Source: B73-G16 sp964611295
GTDB taxonomy: Bacteria; Desulfobacterota; B13-G15
DNA: 34,098 bases
NCBI GenBank assembly: GCA_964611295.1
Contig: CAZSWV010000014.1
Span: 1-34,098, forward strand
Direction: 5' to 3'
Shown: in pieces, positions 32,593 through 34,098 of the stretch
How positions within the stretch are numbered: position 1 is the stretch's first letter
How the letters are laid out: each line of letters begins with the position of its first letter
Program-made: the position numbers and the translations under genes
Notes under the pieces: generated by a model
Databases searched by the model: none
What the model was told of the DNA's origin: nothing
The model's input: the letters and a program-made list of their open reading frames with translations, nothing else

Positions 32593-34098
32593 TTATGGGC
32601 TTTTAAACGGCAAGGGGCTACCAGTCCTTAAGTCCACCAATCCCCTATCCGAGACCCTGACAAAGGGGATTGCAGGGGTGGTCAAGGTCTCAAGGGTCCT
32701 TATGGGGTTTTTGCTCTTCATGCCGAGGCCCTGGGCCTTTGACTTTAAGGACTTGAGCTTTTCTGACACATAGGACAAGGGTCGGTCTGAGAACATGCCG
32801 CCCAGGGGGAGTTCTAGCTCTTCGAGGATTCTCCCACCTTCGGCCAGTACAATCCCTCCTCCCCTTTGGAGGACCCTGTTTACAGCAAGGGTTATATCCT
32901 TGTCGTCCATCCCGAGGGCTATGACCCCATAGGCCTCCCAGACGGTGCTTGTGGCCATGGCCCCTCGTTTAAGCCCTGTCCCCTTGACGAAGAAGACGAG
33001 GAGGTCCCTTTCGGTGACAAAGACCCCTTTGGCCACGTCCCTTTCGGGGTCAGCCGTAAGGAGGCCGTCTTTTGGCGAAAGCTCAAGGACCGCCTCCTTT
33101 GTCACAAGGTCGGTCACAAGCTCTATTCCCATGACCCTTAAGGGGCCTTTGGCTTCTACCCTTATGTCCTCTGGTCCTATCCCTTCCCTTTGGAAGCTAT
33201 GCCTTGGCAGGACCAGGGGGTGTGTTTCCGCCTTGAGCTTACCATCTTCGAGGACAACCCTGCCGTCTGAGATGACCCACCTTGGCCTAATAGTCTTTAA
33301 GTCCGGTATGGCCACTATATCGGCTCGCTTAAGCGGGGCTATGCCCCCTAAGAACTGGTCGATCCCAAAGTGTTCACAGGGGTTGAGGGTCGCCATCTGT
33401 ATGGCCCTAATGGGGTCAAGACCTAAATCTATGGCCTTTTGGACTACATAGTCCATATAACCCTTTTCTTCAAGCTCGTCGGGATCAAGGCCGTCGGAGA
33501 CAAGGACCATCCGCCTGAGATCGACCCCTAGGTCCTTGACCTTTATCACCTCCTCAAGGTCCCTCCTTACGCTTCCTTCCCTCACCATGACGTATAGCCC
33601 CAGCCTCAGACGCTCAAGGGCCTCCTTTGGGTTTATGGGTTCATGGCAAGAGGAAACGCCGAGGGAAAGGTACCCCAAGAGCTTCCTCCCGCGGGCCCCG
33701 GCGGTATGTCCCTGAACTGCCTTACAGAGGGAAAGACATCGATGGACCAACTCGAGGTAGCGCTCCCTTTCCCTTAAGACCTCCTGCCAGTACCCCTCGC
33801 CAAGGCCTATTACTTCTTTGCGCCCGAGGAGCCTCTTAAGCTGTCCATTACTTGGTCCTCTTCTCCTTGCCGCTTCTGATAGGGTTATAGGTGAGGGTGC
33901 GAGGAACAAAACCTTTATGGGCTGATGGGACAGCCCCTCTATCAGCCCCAAGATGCCCTCGTATCCCAATTTGAAGACTAGGTCTATCAGCTCGGTTACT
34001 ATAGTGGTGGTCCCAGTAGGGATAGAGGCCTTAAGGAATAGATCTGGCCTGAGATAGGTGCCGATATGGGCGTGGGCATCCACAAAACCGGGGATCAG
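32593..34098 (-). CDS. ade: Adenine-deaminase-like amidohydrolase, 5' end beyond window
   Basis: Partial amidohydrolase: about 501 residues are in the window, and the start codon lies past the right edge. The first visible residues are PGFVDAHAHIG, the metal-binding HxH strand of the family. GTTTIVTELIDLV, GLGEGYWQEV, QGHTAGARGRKLLGYLSLGVSSCHE and VSDGLDPDEL follow, then PIRAIQMATLNPCEHFG and GGIAPLKRADIV as in adenine deaminases, and a C-terminal domain of about 190 residues. Adenine deaminase converts adenine to hypoxanthine and ammonia. Several usually conserved positions differ from the canonical enzyme as I recall it (DPHEI-type motif to TELID, SDHE to SCHE), so a related purine or other substrate is possible. 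It is followed by an MFS transporter and the Pif1-WYL helicase. The GTG at 34083 is an internal valine codon, not a start. Confidence 0.82.
   Translation of the reverse strand: MIPGFVDAHAHIGTYLRPDLFLKASIPTGTTTIVTELIDLVFKLGYEGILGLIEGLSHQPIKVLFLAPSPITLSEAARRRGPSNGQLKRLLGRKEVIGLGEGYWQEVLRERERYLELVHRCLSLCKAVQGHTAGARGRKLLGYLSLGVSSCHEPINPKEALERLRLGLYVMVREGSVRRDLEEVIKVKDLGVDLRRMVLVSDGLDPDELEEKGYMDYVVQKAIDLGLDPIRAIQMATLNPCEHFGIDQFLGGIAPLKRADIVAIPDLKTIRPRWVISDGRVVLEDGKLKAETHPLVLPRHSFQREGIGPEDIRVEAKGPLRVMGIELVTDLVTKEAVLELSPKDGLLTADPERDVAKGVFVTERDLLVFFVKGTGLKRGAMATSTVWEAYGVIALGMDDKDITLAVNRVLQRGGGIVLAEGGRILEELELPLGGMFSDRPLSYVSEKLKSLKSKAQGLGMKSKNPIRTLETLTTPAIPFVRVSDRGLVDLRTGSPLPFKSP

Noticed and set aside
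1..34098. CRISPR array, complete insertion sequence, prophage or rRNA operon
   Set aside because: I looked for regularly spaced repeats, transposase or integrase motifs, phage structural genes and rRNA signatures and found none.

Overview
The window looks like a piece of chromosome from a Gram-negative (diderm), probably thermophilic and anaerobic bacterium. The evidence is indirect. There are Tat, Sec and lipoprotein export signals, an OmpA-type outer-membrane/peptidoglycan protein, a selenocysteine formate dehydrogenase of the periplasmic two-subunit type common in sulfate reducers and relatives, tungsten/molybdenum-type chemistry, a stand-alone TrpB2, and coding sequence that strongly favours AGG for arginine and ATA for isoleucine. 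A Thermodesulfobacteriota- or Nitrospirota-like lineage would fit, but no ribosomal RNA or other phylogenetic marker lies in the window, so this is only a suggestion.

Layout. 1-781 has no recognisable gene but several short palindromes. 782-3534 (+) carries an M48 lipoprotein protease, a PerR-type regulator and an MFS transporter. A small zinc-ribbon gene (-) sits antisense at 3531-3725, before a stand-alone trpB2 (+, 3804-5090). This converges with a polyprenyl-phosphate sugar transferase (-, 5095-6486). From a near-consensus promoter at 6605-6634 runs a formate dehydrogenase operon: a Tat-exported alpha subunit with an in-frame UGA selenocysteine codon at 7233-7235, a four-cluster iron-sulfur beta subunit, and FdhE. 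No cytochrome b anchor follows. From 11258 comes an uptake/activation module: TAXI-type TRAP binding protein, fused TRAP permease, MFS transporter and a two-subunit glutaconate-type CoA-transferase. A DUF1850-like protein, a family often found beside TAXI-TRAP systems, faces it (-, 17374-17823). A MoaD/ThiS-like protein and tRNA-Asn(GTT) follow.

18593-26493 is an envelope block. It contains a DUF4892/OmpA-like protein, a TPR-PDZ lipoprotein (+), and a converging three-gene operon (-) that encodes a secreted coiled-coil protein of unknown family, an ankyrin-TPR-PDZ-TPR protein and a FecR-domain/coiled-coil protein. The two TPR-PDZ proteins are paralogues with nearly identical C-terminal ends. 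This is the best candidate here for an undescribed system, perhaps an envelope scaffold or secretion/assembly complex. That is inference, because no catalytic or pore component is visible.

26494-27209 is an AT-rich gap with a possible acyl-CoA synthetase relic. 27210-28694 (+) is an MFS transporter. From the right edge a minus-strand run reads adenine-deaminase-like amidohydrolase (cut by the window end), MFS transporter, Pif1 helicase with a C-terminal WYL domain, and an Fsr-type MFS exporter.
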